DNA of 64,000 bases from Nemertoderma westbladi (Eukaryota > Xenacoelomorpha > Nemertodermatida > Nemertodermatidae), in NCBI GenBank assembly GCA_032718475.1, contig JAUCBJ010008443.1, forward strand, positions 22,643 to 86,642, written 5' to 3'. Made by a program: the position numbers and the translations under genes. The notes under the pieces are model-generated. The model had not been told where the DNA came from, did no database searches, and was given only the letters and a program-made list of their open reading frames with translations. Positions 34,183 to 52,503 of this stretch are shown here, in pieces; the stretch's first letter is position 1, and each line of letters starts with the position of its first letter.

Positions 34183-34722
34183 TGGGCCTTATTGGTTGCA
34201 AATGACATCTAGGACATTATTAATTGTGGGGGGTTTGTACTGTCATTGTGCATTCTTGCAGTTGTATTGGATCACGGTCGCTTCTGTGGGGGTATGTATA
34301 CGGTGCATTGTATTTAAGTAAATGGTGTTAAGCGATTTTGGGCAGGGATTTTTGCTTGGGTCATAATAAATACGGGATGTTTTCTGTGATTAAGGACCCA
34401 TCCCTTCAATTAGATTCCCCCCCCCCCCCCTTCCCCTACCCCATCACACACGCAACAAGAACTACCTCCTTTTGGAAGTCTCACCCCCAGGCAGCCTTCT
34501 TTCGGAAATAAGCCCTCTGAGCTCCAGGCGTGGTGCCAAAGAACTCTCGAAGGCGATTGAGGTGCTCGGCTTCTACAGGGCATCCAAGCAGTAGGTAACC
34601 CACTTCGAGGTACCCCAATAGGGAATCTAGGAAGTATATTTATATATAAATCGCGGTAGCTGTAGGTAAATATGAGCTGCATTAAGGATTATGATACAAT
34701 TCATTCCATTGGTTTTCTACAG
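34183..34722. other. Dynein intron with poly-C tract
   Basis: Unique intron sequence after the LINE palindrome. It has a 14-base poly-C run at 34417-34430. No ORF matching a known family is visible. It leads to the acceptor ggttttctacag of the next exon. Confidence 0.6.
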
Positions 34723-34917
34723 GATCTCAATCTAATAGAGATGCTTGTCGATCAACCCACCATCGGCGAGTGGAATCTCCAAGGTTTGCCAAACGATGAG
34801 CTGAGCGTTCAGAACGGTATCATAGTAACCAAGGCTGCTCGATATCCTCTACTCGTAGATCCACAGATTCAAGGAAAAATATGGATTAAAAACAAAGAGA
34901 AAGACAATGAACTCCAG
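34723..34917 (+). CDS. Axonemal dynein heavy chain exon (AAA5 region)
   Basis: A 195-bp exon (65 codons, phase 0) from acceptor ttttctacag to donor cag|gtacgt. It encodes [20 protein letters not shown], then [18 protein letters not shown] and [13 protein letters not shown]. This is the highly conserved AAA5-region block of dynein heavy chains ([13 protein letters not shown], RxPLLxDPQxQGxxWIKN). Wording such as GKIWIKNKE again favours a DNAH5/DNAH8-type outer-arm chain. It flows directly into the exon at 52024. Between the previous visible exon and this one the family has about 100 further residues that are not seen here. Confidence 0.92.
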
Positions 34918-35113
34918 GTACGTAGTGGTCTATGTAGTTCATATGGAATCCGACAGCTGATGGTTTGGAGAGATTAATAAATTTTTACACCACCCGGTTA
35001 AGTATTACGCATGTGATTTGATTAGTCCTACAATTGCGCCGATAATAAGGTAAAGTTATTTTCGTTAACTAATTAATATTCTAGGTATTAGGTAATGCCT
35101 AGTACATTTAGTA
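34918..35113. other. Dynein intron, start of a 17.1-kb intron
   Basis: Short unique intron sequence between the donor and the tail of the next LINE. No feature is visible in it. Confidence 0.6.
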
Positions 35114-39789
<4,676 letters not shown>

Positions 39790-40952
39790 ATCCATAGTTT
39801 AATTTAATAAATAAAACAAGTAAAAACTTTATCAGCAGTATCACAAAGTATAAATCAACCGTGACCTAGATGTTGCATGCACTCAGTAAGCAGTTGGTTT
39901 CGCCCCACACGCATGGCTTTGTCATTAAGTCGTGAGATGGAGAACGGGTAATAAAATCAAGTTATTAAAAGAAGTGATATAAAGGTGGCAACTAACGGAC
40001 TCTCGAGAATCGATATCTAACCTCCTCCGTAATATCACGGCACTCAATTTTCTTAATTATATTAAATGGTAACGACACGCCCACTCTCCTCGAAGGTGGC
40101 CCCCTTAAATCGACAGTATTCCAAGTCTGGTTAACTGATATTTGGTTAGGGAAATTATCATGGGTACTCTAATTTATATTAATTTGTTAAGTAATATCCC
40201 GGGCCATTCTCAAGGGGGGGGGGGGGGGGGTGGGTATCGTCGCCAGCCAATGTCTGGAAGACCAAATAGTCTCCAAACGTATATTTTGGCCTCCCCCTAG
40301 CGGCTGGCGGTGGAATTGAAATTTAACTAAAAACACTACAAAGTCCCACAATCTTGGTCCAAATTTCTTGAAATCAACTTTTTTGGATTCAGCACGATCG
40401 ACTATACAAAATTTATCTTATAGAATTTTTAATTAGGTAATTAAAAAAAATTTATTTATTTAATTACTTAATTTTAATTATTTTGATTAAAATCAGCTAT
40501 TACATGAAATACAATTTTTTTCGAAATTCTGTAAAATAAATGTTAAAGAACTGTCGAAACCCTTTCGAATGAGCCTAAAATCATGAGATTTGGTTGAAAA
40601 ATTGCGGTGGAGATGTGTTTTAAAAATGAAAAATGTTATTCATAGATAATTGCCTTTAAAGTTTAAACCTTCCCGCGCAAAAACTGTATTTTAATATGTA
40701 AGAATGTCTGTCAATTATATCTAGCAACAAAAAAGCACAAAACCACGCTATCATTTTTGCTATGGGGGTTTTATGGGGGTAACATGGAAGATGGCGCAAC
40801 CATGTGACAACAATTTGGTTTGGCCGCTGGGCCGTAATGTTTGTTATCTTGACCTTTGTAGGTAACAAAGCTTCCCTTATGGGGTGATAATTACTGCCGT
40901 TATACGGCTAACGGCTGTTAAAGCGATATATTGGTTGTGGGTTCTCGAAGTG
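39790..40952. other. Dynein intron, AT-rich, with poly-G run
   Basis: Unique intron sequence. It has a 17-base poly-G run at 40214-40230 and AT-rich stretches at 40430-40500. A 70-codon minus-strand frame at 40656-40868 resembles nothing I know and is probably chance. Confidence 0.6.
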
Positions 40953-43900
40953 CATATAGGGATTAATCCGGTAACTGTTGACGGATATCTGCTACTTCTG
41001 CATATAGGGATTAATCCGGTAGCAGTTGACGGATATCTGCTACTTCTGCATATAGGGATTAATCCATTAACAGTTGACGGATATCTGCTACTTCTGCATA
41101 TAGGGATTAATCCGGTAACAGTTGACGGATATCTGCTACTTCTGCATATAGGGATTAATCCGGTAACAGTTGACGGATATCTGCTACTTCTGCATATAGG
41201 GATTAATCCATTAACAGTTGACGGATATCTGCTACTTCTGCATATAGGGATTAATCCGGTAACAGTTGACGGATATCTGCTACTTCTGCATATAGGGATT
41301 AATCCGGTAACAGTTGACGGATATCTGCTACTTCTGCATATAGGGATTAATCCGGTAACAGTTGACAGATATCTGCTACTTCTGCATATATGGATTAATC
41401 CATTAACAGTTGACGGATATCTGCTACTTCTGCATATAGGAATTAATCCGGTAACAGTTGACGGATATCTGCTACTTCTGCATATAGGAATTAATCCGGT
41501 AACAGTTGACGGATATCTGCTACTTCTGCATATAGGGATTAATCCGGTAACAGTTGGCGGATATCTGCTACTTCTGCATATAGGGATTAATCCGGTAACA
41601 GTTGACGGATATCTGCTACTTCTGCATATAGGGATTAATCCGGTAACAGTTGGCGGATATCTGCTACTTCTGCATATAGGGATTAATCCGGTAACAGTTG
41701 ACGGATATCTGCTACTTCTGCATATAGGGATTAATCCGGTAACAGTTGACGGATATCTGCTACTTCTGCATATAGGGATTAATCCGGTAACAGTTGACGG
41801 ATATCTGCTACTTCTGCATATAGGGATTAATCCGGTAACAGTTGACGGATATCTGCTACTTCTGCATATAGGGATTAATCCGGTAACAGTTGACGGATAT
41901 CTGCTACTTCTGCATATAGGGATTAATCCATTAACAGTTGACGGATATCTGCTACTTCTGCATATATGGATTAATCCGGTAACAGTTGGCGGATATCTGC
42001 TACTTCTGCATATAGGGATTAATCCGGTAACAGTTGACGGATATCTGCTACTTCTGCATATAGGGATTAATCCGGTAACAGTTGACGGATATCTGCTACT
42101 TCTGCATATAGGGATTAATCCGGTAACAGTTGACGGATATCTGCTACTTCTGCATATAGGGATTAATCCATTAACAGTTGACGGATATCTGCTACTTCTG
42201 CATATAGGGATTAATCCGGTAACAGTTGACGGATATCTGCTACTTCTGCATATAGGGATTAATCCGGTAACAGTTGACGGATATCTGCTACTTCTGCATA
42301 TAGGGATTAATCCGGTAACAGTTGACGGATATCTGCTACTTCTGCATATAGGGATTAATCCATTAACAGTTGACGGATATCTGCTACTTCTGCATATATG
42401 GATTAATCCGGTAACAGTTGGCGGATATCTGCTACTTCTGCATATAGGGATTAATCCGGTAACAGTTGACGGATATCTGCTACTTCTGCATATAGGGATT
42501 AATCCGGTAACAGTTGACGGATATCTGCTACTTCTGCATATAGGGATTAATCCGGTAACAGTTGACGGATATCTGCTACTTCTGCATATAGGGATTAATC
42601 CGGTAACAGTTGACGGATATCTGCTACTTCTGCATATAGGGATTAATCCGGTAACAGTTGACGGATATCTGCTACTTCTGCATATAGGGATTAATCCATT
42701 AACAGTTGACGGATATCTGCTACTTCTGCATATATGGATTAATCCGGTAACAGTTGGCGGATATCTGCTACTTCTGCATATAGGGATTAATCCGGTAACA
42801 GTTGACGGATATCTGCTACTTCTGCATATAGGGATTAATCCATTAACAGTTGACGGATATCTGCTACTTCTGCATATATGGATTAATCCGGTAACAGTTG
42901 GCGGATATCTGCTACTTCTGCATATAGGGATTAATCCGGTAACAGTTGACGGATATCTGCTACTTCTGCATATAGGGATTAATCCGGTAACAGTTGACGG
43001 ATATCTGCTACTTCTGCATATAGGGATTAATCCGGTAACAGTTGACGGATATCTGCTACTTCTGCATATAGGGATTAATCCGGTAACAGTTGACGGATAT
43101 CTGCTACTTCTGCATATAGGGATTAATCCGGTAACAGTTGACGGATATCTGCTACTTCTGCATATAGGGATTAATCCGGTAACAGTTGACGGATATCTGC
43201 TACTTCTGCATATAGGGATTAATCCGGCAACAGTTGACGGATATCTGCTACTTCTGCATATAGGGATTAATCCGGTAACAGTTGACGGATATCTGCTACT
43301 TCTGCATATAGGGATTAATCCGGTAACTGTTGACGGATATCTGCTACTTCTGCATAATAGGGATTAATCCGGTAACAGTTGACGGATATCTGCTACTTCT
43401 GCATAATAGGGATTAATCCGGTAACAGTTGGCGGATATCTGCTACTTCTGCATATAGGGATTAATCCGGTAACTGTTGACGGATATCTGCTACTTCTGCA
43501 TATATGGATTAATCCGGTAACAGTTGACGGATATCTGCTACTTCTGCATATAGGGATTAATCCGGTAACAGTTGACGGATATCTGCTACTTCTGCATATA
43601 GGGATTAATCCGGTAACAGTTGACGGATATCTGCTACTTCTGCATATAGGGATTAATCCGGTAACAGTTGACGGATATCTGCTACTTCTGCATAATAGGG
43701 ATTAATCCGGTAACTGTTGACGGATATCTGCTACTTCTGCATAATATGGATTAATCCGGTAACAGTTGACGGATATCTGCTACTTCTGCATATAGGGATT
43801 AATCCGGTAACAGTTGGCGGATATCTGCTACTTCTGCATATAGGGATTAATCCGGTAACAGTTGACGGATATCTGCTACTTCTGCATATATGGATTAATC

Positions 43901-46900
43901 CGGTAACAGTTGACGGATATCTGCTACTTCTGCATATAGGGATTAATCCGGTAACAGTTGACGGATATCTGCTACTTCTGCATATAGGGATTAATCCGGT
44001 AACAGTTGACGGATATCTGCTACTTCTGCATATAGGGATTAATCCGGTAACAGTTGGCGGATATCTGCTACTTCTGCATAATATGGATTAATCCGGTAAC
44101 AGTTGACGGATATCTGCTACTTCTGCATATATGGATTAATCCGGTAACAGTTGACGGATATCTGCTACTTCTGCATATAGGGATTAATCCGGTAACTGTT
44201 GACGGATATCTGCTACTTCTGCATATAGGGATTAATCCGGTAACTGTTGACGGATATCTGCTACTTCTGCATAATAGGGATTAATCCGGTAACAGTTGGC
44301 GGATATCTGCTACTTCTGCATATAGGGATTAATCCGGTAACAGTTGACGGATATCTGCTACTTCTGCATATAGGGATTAATCCGGTAACTGTTGACGGAT
44401 ATCTGCTACTTCTGCATAATATGGATTAATCCGGTAACAGTTGACGGATATCTGCTACTTCTGCATATAGGGATTAATCCGGTAACAGTTGGCGGATATC
44501 TGCTACTTCTGCATAATATGGATTAATCCGGTAACAGTTGACGGATATCTGCTACTTCTGCATATATGGATTAATCCGGTAACAGTTGACGGATATCTGC
44601 TACTTCTGCATATAGGGATTAATCCGGTAACTGTTGACGGATATCTGCTACTTCTGCATATAGGGATTAATCCGGTAACTGTTGACGGATATCTGCTACT
44701 TCTGCATAATATGGATTAATCCGGTAACAGTTGACGGATATCTGCTACTTCTGCATAATAGGGATTAATCCGGTAACAGTTGACGGATATCTGCTACTTC
44801 TGCATAATATGGATTAATCCGGTAACAGTTGACGGATATCTGCTACTTCTGCATAATAGGGATTAATCCGGTAACAGTTGACGGATATCTGCTACTTCTG
44901 CATAATAGGGATTAATCCGGTAACAGTTGACGGATATCTGCTACTTCTGCATATAGGGATTAATCCGGTAACAGTTGACGGATATCTGCTACTTCTGCAT
45001 ATAGGGATTAATCCGGTAACAGTTGACGGATATCTGCTACTTCTGCATATAGGGATTAATCCGGTAACAGTTGACGGATATCTGCTACTTCTGCATATAG
45101 GGATTAATCCGGTAACAGTTGACGGATATCTGCTACTTCTGCATAATAGGGATTAATCCGGTAACAGTTGACGGATATCTGCTACTTCTGCATATAGGAT
45201 TAATCCGGTACAGTTGGCGGATATCTGCTACTTCTGCATATAGGGATTAATCCGGTAACAGTTGACGGATATCTGCTACTTCTGCATATAGGGATTAATC
45301 CGGTAACAGTTGACGGATATCTGCTACTTCTGCATAATAGGGATTAATCCGGTAACAGTTGACGGATATCTGCTACTTCTGCATATAGGGATTAATCCGG
45401 TAACAGTTGACGGATATCTGCTACTTCTGCATATAGGGATTAATCCGGTAACAGTTGACGGATATCTGCTACTTCTGCATATAGGGATTAATCCGGTAAC
45501 TGTTGACGGATATCTGCTACTTCTGCATAATAGGGATTAATCCGGTAACAGTTGACGGATATCTGCTACTTCTGCATAATAGGGATTAATCCGGTAGCAG
45601 TTGGCGGATATCTGCTACTTCTGCATATAGGGATTAATCCGGTAACAGTTGACGGATATCTGCTACTTCTGCATAATAGGGATTAATCCGGTAACAGTTG
45701 GCGGATATCTGCTACTTCTGCATATAGGGATTAATCCGGTAACTGTTGACGGATATCTGCTACTTCTGCATATAGGGATTAATCCGGTAGCAGTTGACGG
45801 ATATCTGCTACTTCTGCATATAGGGATTAATCCGGTAACAGTTGACGGATATCTGCTACTTCTGCATATAGGGATTAATCCGGTAACAGTTGACGGATAT
45901 CTGCTACTTCTGCATATAGGGATTAATCCGGTAACAGTTGACGGATATCTGCTACTTCTGCATAATAGGGATTAATCCGGTAACAGTTGGCGGATATCTG
46001 CTACTTCTGCATATAGGGATTAATCCGGTAACAGTTGACGGATATCTGCTACTTCTGCATATAGGGATTAATCCGGTAACAGTTGACGGATATCTGCTAC
46101 TTCTGCATATAGGGATTAATCCGGTAACAGTTGACGGATATCTGCTACTTCTGCATATAGGGATTAATCCGGTAACAGTTGACGGATATCTGCTACTTCT
46201 GCATATAGGGATTAATCCGGTAACAGTTGACGGATATCTGCTACTTCTGCATATAGGGATTAATCCGGTAACAGTTGACGGATATCTGCTACTTCTGCAT
46301 ATAGGGATTAATCCGGTAACAGTTGACGGATATCTGCTACTTCTGCATATAGGGATTAATCCGGTAACAGTTGACGGATATCTGCTACTTCTGCATATAG
46401 GGATTAATCCGGTAACAGTTGACGGATATCTGCTACTTCTGCATATAGGGATTAATCCGGTAACAGTTGACGGATATCTGCTACTTCTGCATAATAGGGA
46501 TTAATCCGGTAACAGTTGGCGGATATCTGCTACTTCTGCATATAGGGATTAATCCGGTAGCAGTTGACGGATATCTGCTACTTCTGCATATAGGGATTAA
46601 TCCGGTAACAGTTGACGGATATCTGCTACTTCTGCATAATAGGGATTAATCCGGTAACAGTTGGCGGATATCTGCTACTTCTGCATATAGGGATTAATCC
46701 GGTAACAGTTGGCGGATATCTGCTACTTCTGCATATAGGGATTAATCCGGTAGCAGTTGACGGATATCTGCTACTTCTGCATATAGGGATTAATCCGGTA
46801 ACAGTTGACGGATATCTGCTACTTCTGCATATAGGGATTAATCCGGTAACAGTTGACGGATATCTGCTACTTCTGCATATAGGGATTAATCCGGTAACAG

Positions 46901-49900
46901 TTGACGGATATCTGCTACTTCTGCATAATAGGGATTAATCCGGTAACAGTTGGCGGATATCTGCTACTTCTGCATATAGGGATTAATCCGGTAGCAGTTG
47001 ACGGATATCTGCTACTTCTGCATATAGGGATTAATCCGGTAACAGTTGACGGATATCTGCTACTTCTGCATATAGGGATTAATCCGGTAACAGTTGACGG
47101 ATATCTGCTACTTCTGCATATAGGGATTAATCCGGTAACAGTTGACGGATATCTGCTACTTCTGCATATAGGGATTAATCCGGTAACAGTTGACGGATAT
47201 CTGCTACTTCTGCATATAGGGATTAATCCGGTAACAGTTGACGGATATCTGCTACTTCTGCATATAGGGATTAATCCGGTAACAGTTGACGGATATCTGC
47301 TACTTCTGCATATAGGGATTAATCCGGTAACAGTTGACGGATATCTGCTACTTCTGCATATAGGGATTAATCCGGTAACAGTTGACGGATATCTGCTACT
47401 TCTGCATATAGGGATTAATCCGGTAACAGTTGACGGATATCTGCTACTTCTGCATATAGGGATTAATCCGGTAACAGTTGACGGATATCTGCTACTTCTG
47501 CATATAGGGATTAATCCGGTAACAGTTGACGGATATCTGCTACTTCTGCATATAGGGATTAATCCGGTAACAGTTGACGGATATCTGCTACTTCTGCATA
47601 TAGGGATTAATCCGGTAACAGTTGACGGATATCTGCTACTTCTGCATATAGGGATTAATCCGGTAACAGTTGACGGATATCTGCTACTTCTGCATATAGG
47701 GATTAATCCGGTAACAGTTGACGGATATCTGCTACTTCTGCATATAGGGATTAATCCGGTAACAGTTGACGGATATCTGCTACTTCTGCATATAGGGATT
47801 AATCCGGTAACAGTTGACGGATATCTGCTACTTCTGCATATAGGGATTAATCCGGTAACAGTTGACGGATATCTGCTACTTCTGCATATAGGGATTAATC
47901 CGGTAACAGTTGACGGATATCTGCTACTTCTGCATAATAGGGATTAATCCGGTAACAGTTGGCGGATATCTGCTACTTCTGCATATAGGGATTAATCCGG
48001 TAACAGTTGGCGGATATCTGCTACTTCTGCATATAGGGATTAATCCGGTAGCAGTTGACGGATATCTGCTACTTCTGCATATAGGGATTAATCCGGTAAC
48101 AGTTGACGGATATCTGCTACTTCTGCATATAGGGATTAATCCGGTAGCAGTTGACGGATATCTGCTACTTCTGCATATAGGGATTAATCCGGTAACAGTT
48201 GACGGATATCTGCTACTTCTGCATAATAGGGATTAATCCGGTAACAGTTGGCGGATATCTGCTACTTCTGCATATAGGGATTAATCCGGTAACAGTTGAC
48301 GGATATCTGCTACTTCTGCATATAGGGATTAATCCGGTAACAGTTGACGGATATCTGCTACTTCTGCATATAGGGATTAATCCGGTAACAGTTGACGGAT
48401 ATCTGCTACTTCTGCATATAGGGATTAATCCGGTAACAGTTGACGGATATCTGCTACTTCTGCATATAGGGATTAATCCGGTAACAGTTGGCGGATATCT
48501 GCTACTTCTGCATATAGGGATTAATCCGGTAACAGTTGACGGATATCTGCTACTTCTGCATAATAGGGATTAATCCGGTAACAGTTGGCGGATATCTGCT
48601 ACTTCTGCATATAGGGATTAATCCGGTAACAGTTGACGGATATCTGCTACTTCTGCATATAGGGATTAATCCGGTAACAGTTGACGGATATCTGCTACTT
48701 CTGCATATAGGGATTAATCCGGTAACAGTTGACGGATATCTGCTACTTCTGCATATAGGGATTAATCCGGTAACAGTTGACGGATATCTGCTACTTCTGC
48801 ATAATAGGGATTAATCCGGTAACAGTTGACGGATATCTGCTACTTCTGCATATAGGGATTAATCCGGTAACAGTTGACGGATATCTGCTACTTCTGCATA
48901 TATGGATTAATCCATTAACAGTTGACGGATATCTGCTACTTCTGCATATAGGGATTAATCCGGTAACAGTTGACGGATATCTGCTACTTCTGCATATATG
49001 GATTAATCCATTAACAGTTGACGGATATCTGCTACTTCTGCATAATAGGGATTAATCCGGTAACAGTTGACGGATATCTGCTACTTCTGCATATAGGGAT
49101 TAATCCGGTAACAGTTGACAGATATCTGCTACTTCTGCATATATGGATTAATCCATTAACAGTTGACGGATATCTGCTACTTCTGCATATAGGGATTAAT
49201 CCGGTAACAGTTGACGGATATCTGCTACTTCTGCATAATAGGGATTAATCCGGTAACTGTTGACGGATATCTGCTACTTCTGCATATAGGGATTAATCCG
49301 GTAACAGTTGACGGATATCTGCTACTTCTGCATAATAGGGATTAATCCGGTAACAGTTGACGGATATCTGCTACTTCTGCATATATGGATTAATCCATTA
49401 ACAGTTGACGGATATCTGCTACTTCTGCATATAGGGATTAATCCGGTAACAGTTGACGGATATCTGCTACTTCTGCATATAGGAATTAATCCGGTAACAG
49501 TTGACGGATATCTGCTACTTCTGCATATAGGGATTAATCCGGTAACAGTTGACGGATATCTGCTACTTCTGCATATAGGGATTAATCCATTAACAGTTGA
49601 CGGATATCTGCTACTTCTGCATAATAGGGATTAATCCATTAACAGTTGACGGATATCTGCTACTTCTGCATATAGGGATTAATCCATTAACAGTTGACGG
49701 ATATCTGCTACTTCTGCATATAGGGATTAATCCATTAACAGTTGACGGATATCTGCTACTTCTGCATATAGGAATTAATCCGGTAACAGTTGACGGATAT
49801 CTGCTACTTCTGCATATAGGAATTAATCCGGTAACAGTTGACGGATATCTGCTACTTCTGCATATAGGAATTAATCCGGTAACAGTTGGCGGATATCTGC

Positions 49901-52003
49901 TACTTCTGCATATAGGGATTAATCCATTAACAGTTGACGGATATCTGCTACTTCTGCATATAGGGATTAATCCGGTAACAGTTGACGGATATCTGCTACT
50001 TCTGCATATAGGGATTAATCCGGTAACAGTTGACGGATATCTGCTACTTCTGCATATAGGGATTAATCCGGTAACAGTTGACGGATATCTGCTACTTCTG
50101 CATAATAGGGATTAATCCGGTAACAGTTGACGGATATCTGCTACTTCTGCATAATAGGGATTAATCCGGTAACAGTTGACGGATATCTGCTACTTCTGCA
50201 TATAGGGATTAATCCGGTAACAGTTGACAGATATCTGCTACTTCTGCATATATGGATTAATCCATTAACAGTTGACGGATATCTGCTACTTCTGCATATA
50301 GGAATTAATCCGGTAACAGTTGACGGATATCTGCTACTTCTGCATATAGGAATTAATCCGGTAACAGTTGGCGGATATCTGCTACTTCTGCATATAGGGA
50401 TTAATCCGGTAACAGTTGACGGATATCTGCTACTTCTGCATATAGGGATTAATCCGGTAACAGTTGGCGGATATCTGCTACTTCTGCAAATAGGGATTAA
50501 TCCGGTAACAGTTGACGGATATCTGCTACTTCTGCAAATAGGGATTAATCCGGTAACTGTTGACGGATATCTGCTACTTCTGCAAATAGGGATTAATCCG
50601 GTAACTGTTGACGGATATCTGCTACTTCTGCATATAGGGATTAATCCGGTAACAGTTGGCGGATATCTGCTACTTCTGCAAATAGGGATTAATCCGGTAA
50701 CAGTTGACGGATATCTGCTACTTCTGCAAATAGGGATTAATCCGGTAACTGTTGACGGATATCTGCTACTTCTGCAAATAGGGATTAATCCGGTAACAGT
50801 TGGCGGATATCTGCTACTTCTGCAAATAGGGATTAATCCGGTAACTGTTGACGGATATCTGCTACTTCTGCAAATAGGGATTAATCCGGTAACAGTTGAC
50901 GGATATCTGCTACTTCTGCATATAGGGATTAATCCGGTAACAGTTGGCGGATATCTGCTACTTCTGCATATAGGGATTAATCCGGTAACAGTTGACGGAT
51001 ATCTGCTACTTCTGCATATAGGGATTAATCCGGTAACAGTTGACGGATATCTGCTACTTCTGCATATAGGGATTAATCCGGTAACAGTTGGCGGATATCT
51101 GCTACTTCTGCATATAGGGATTAATCCGGTAACAGTTGGCGGATATCTGCTACTTCTGCATATATGGATTAATCCATTAACAGTTGACGGATATCTGCTA
51201 CTTCTGCATATAGGGATTAATCCGGTAACAGTTGGCGGATATCTGCTACTTCTGCATATATGGATTAATCCATTAACAGTTGACGGATATCTGCTACTTC
51301 TGCATATAGGAATTAATCCGGTAACAGTTGACGGATATCTGCTACTTCTGCATATAGGGATTAATCCGGTAACAGTTGACGGATATCTGCTACTTCTGCA
51401 TATAGGGATTAATCCGGTAACAGTTGACGGATATCTGCTACTTCTGCATATAGGGATTAATCCGGTAACAGTTGACGGATATCTGCTACTTCTGCATATA
51501 GGGATTAATCCGGTAACAGTTGGCGGATATCTGCTACTTCTGCATATAGGGATTAATCCATTAACAGTTGACGGATATCTGCTACTTCTGCATATAGGGA
51601 TTAATCCGGTAACAGTTGGCGGATATCTGCTACTTCTGCATATAGGGATTAATCCGGTAACAGTTGGCGGATATCTGCTACTTCTGCATATAGGGATTAA
51701 TCCGGTAACAGTTGACGGATATCTGCTACTTCTGCATATAGGGATTAATCCGGTAACAGTTGACGGATATCTGCTACTTCTTAACAGTTGACGGATATCT
51801 GCTACTTCTGCATATAGGGATTAATCCGGTAACAGTTGACGGATATCTGCTACTTCTGCATAATAGGGATTAATCCATTAACAGTTGACGGATATCTGCT
51901 ACTTCTGCATATAGGGATTAATCCATTAACAGTTGACGGATATCTGCTACTTCTGCATATAGGGATTAATCCATTAACAGTTGACGGATATCTGCTACTT
52001 CTG
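40953..52003. repeat. 48-bp minisatellite array, about 230 units
   Basis: 11.05 kb of a 48-bp unit (catatagggattaatccggt then aacagttgacggatatctgc then tacttctg). A 48-bp unit is 16 codons, so long frames such as a repeated HIGINPVTVDGYLLLL stay open until a 49-bp variant (cataatagg) shifts them. These are artefacts of the repeat. Variants form blocks: ccattaac, ttggcgg, cataatagg (43350-50150) and a cluster with caaatagg (50488-50880). A 20-bp deletion occurs at 51780. The array ends only 20 bp before the dynein exon at 52024. Confidence 0.96.
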
Positions 52004-52023
52004 CTTATACATTTCTGATTTAG

Positions 52024-52179
52024 ATAACGTCGCTGAACCACAAGTACTTCCGCACCCATCTAGAAGATGCTCTATCTCTCGGACGACCTCTCCTTATTGA
52101 AGACGTTGGTGAGGAATTGGATCCGGCGTTAGACAATGTTCTTGGAAAAAATTTCATCAAATCCGGTCGAACACTCAAG
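52024..52179 (+). CDS. Axonemal dynein heavy chain exon (AAA5-AAA6 linker)
   Basis: A 156-bp exon (52 codons, phase 0) from acceptor tttctgatttag to donor aag|gttagt. It encodes [20 protein letters not shown], then [20 protein letters not shown] and [11 protein letters not shown]. This is one of the most conserved blocks of dynein heavy chains ([21 protein letters not shown]) in the segment leading to AAA6. It joins the exon ending at 34917 without missing residues. The next expected family segment (VGDKE followed by ITTKLPNP) is not found before 64000, so the following intron is longer than 11.8 kb. The exon shows no sign of decay. Confidence 0.93.
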
Positions 52180-52503
52180 GTTAGTTGATGATTTGTTTTA
52201 TGTTTATTGAAATTTGGGTAGCGCGTGTACATCGTTGTGAGAATTCCCCCATGAGTTGAGAACGGGTGTAGTTATTTAATGTGTGACACGTGTTTAACAG
52301 GGGGGTTGATCCTTAAATGTGTCCCTCTGGTTCAACATTTATACCCACCGAAATCATTAACCATGTGGAACAATGTGTCCGCTAGTAATGGCAGGCAGGC
52401 CCATTGCCATTATATATATTATGTAAGTGTAAGTACCGAGGACTGTCAATGGACCTGTTCTTTGGAAGATTGAGACGGTTGATGTCCAGGTTTTGCTTCT
52501 GGG
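52180..52503. other. Dynein intron, unique segment
   Basis: No ORF, RNA or repeat is recognised before the 9-bp array. Confidence 0.55.

Noticed and set aside
40656-40868. 70-codon minus-strand ORF
   Set aside because: No family resemblance, intronic, short.
40884-52018. ORFs of up to 827 residues with a 16-residue HIGINPVTVDGYLLLL repeat
   Set aside because: The 48-bp unit is a multiple of 3 and has no stop in this frame. The array is intronic, and 49-bp variants break the frame repeatedly. No signal of protein constraint.
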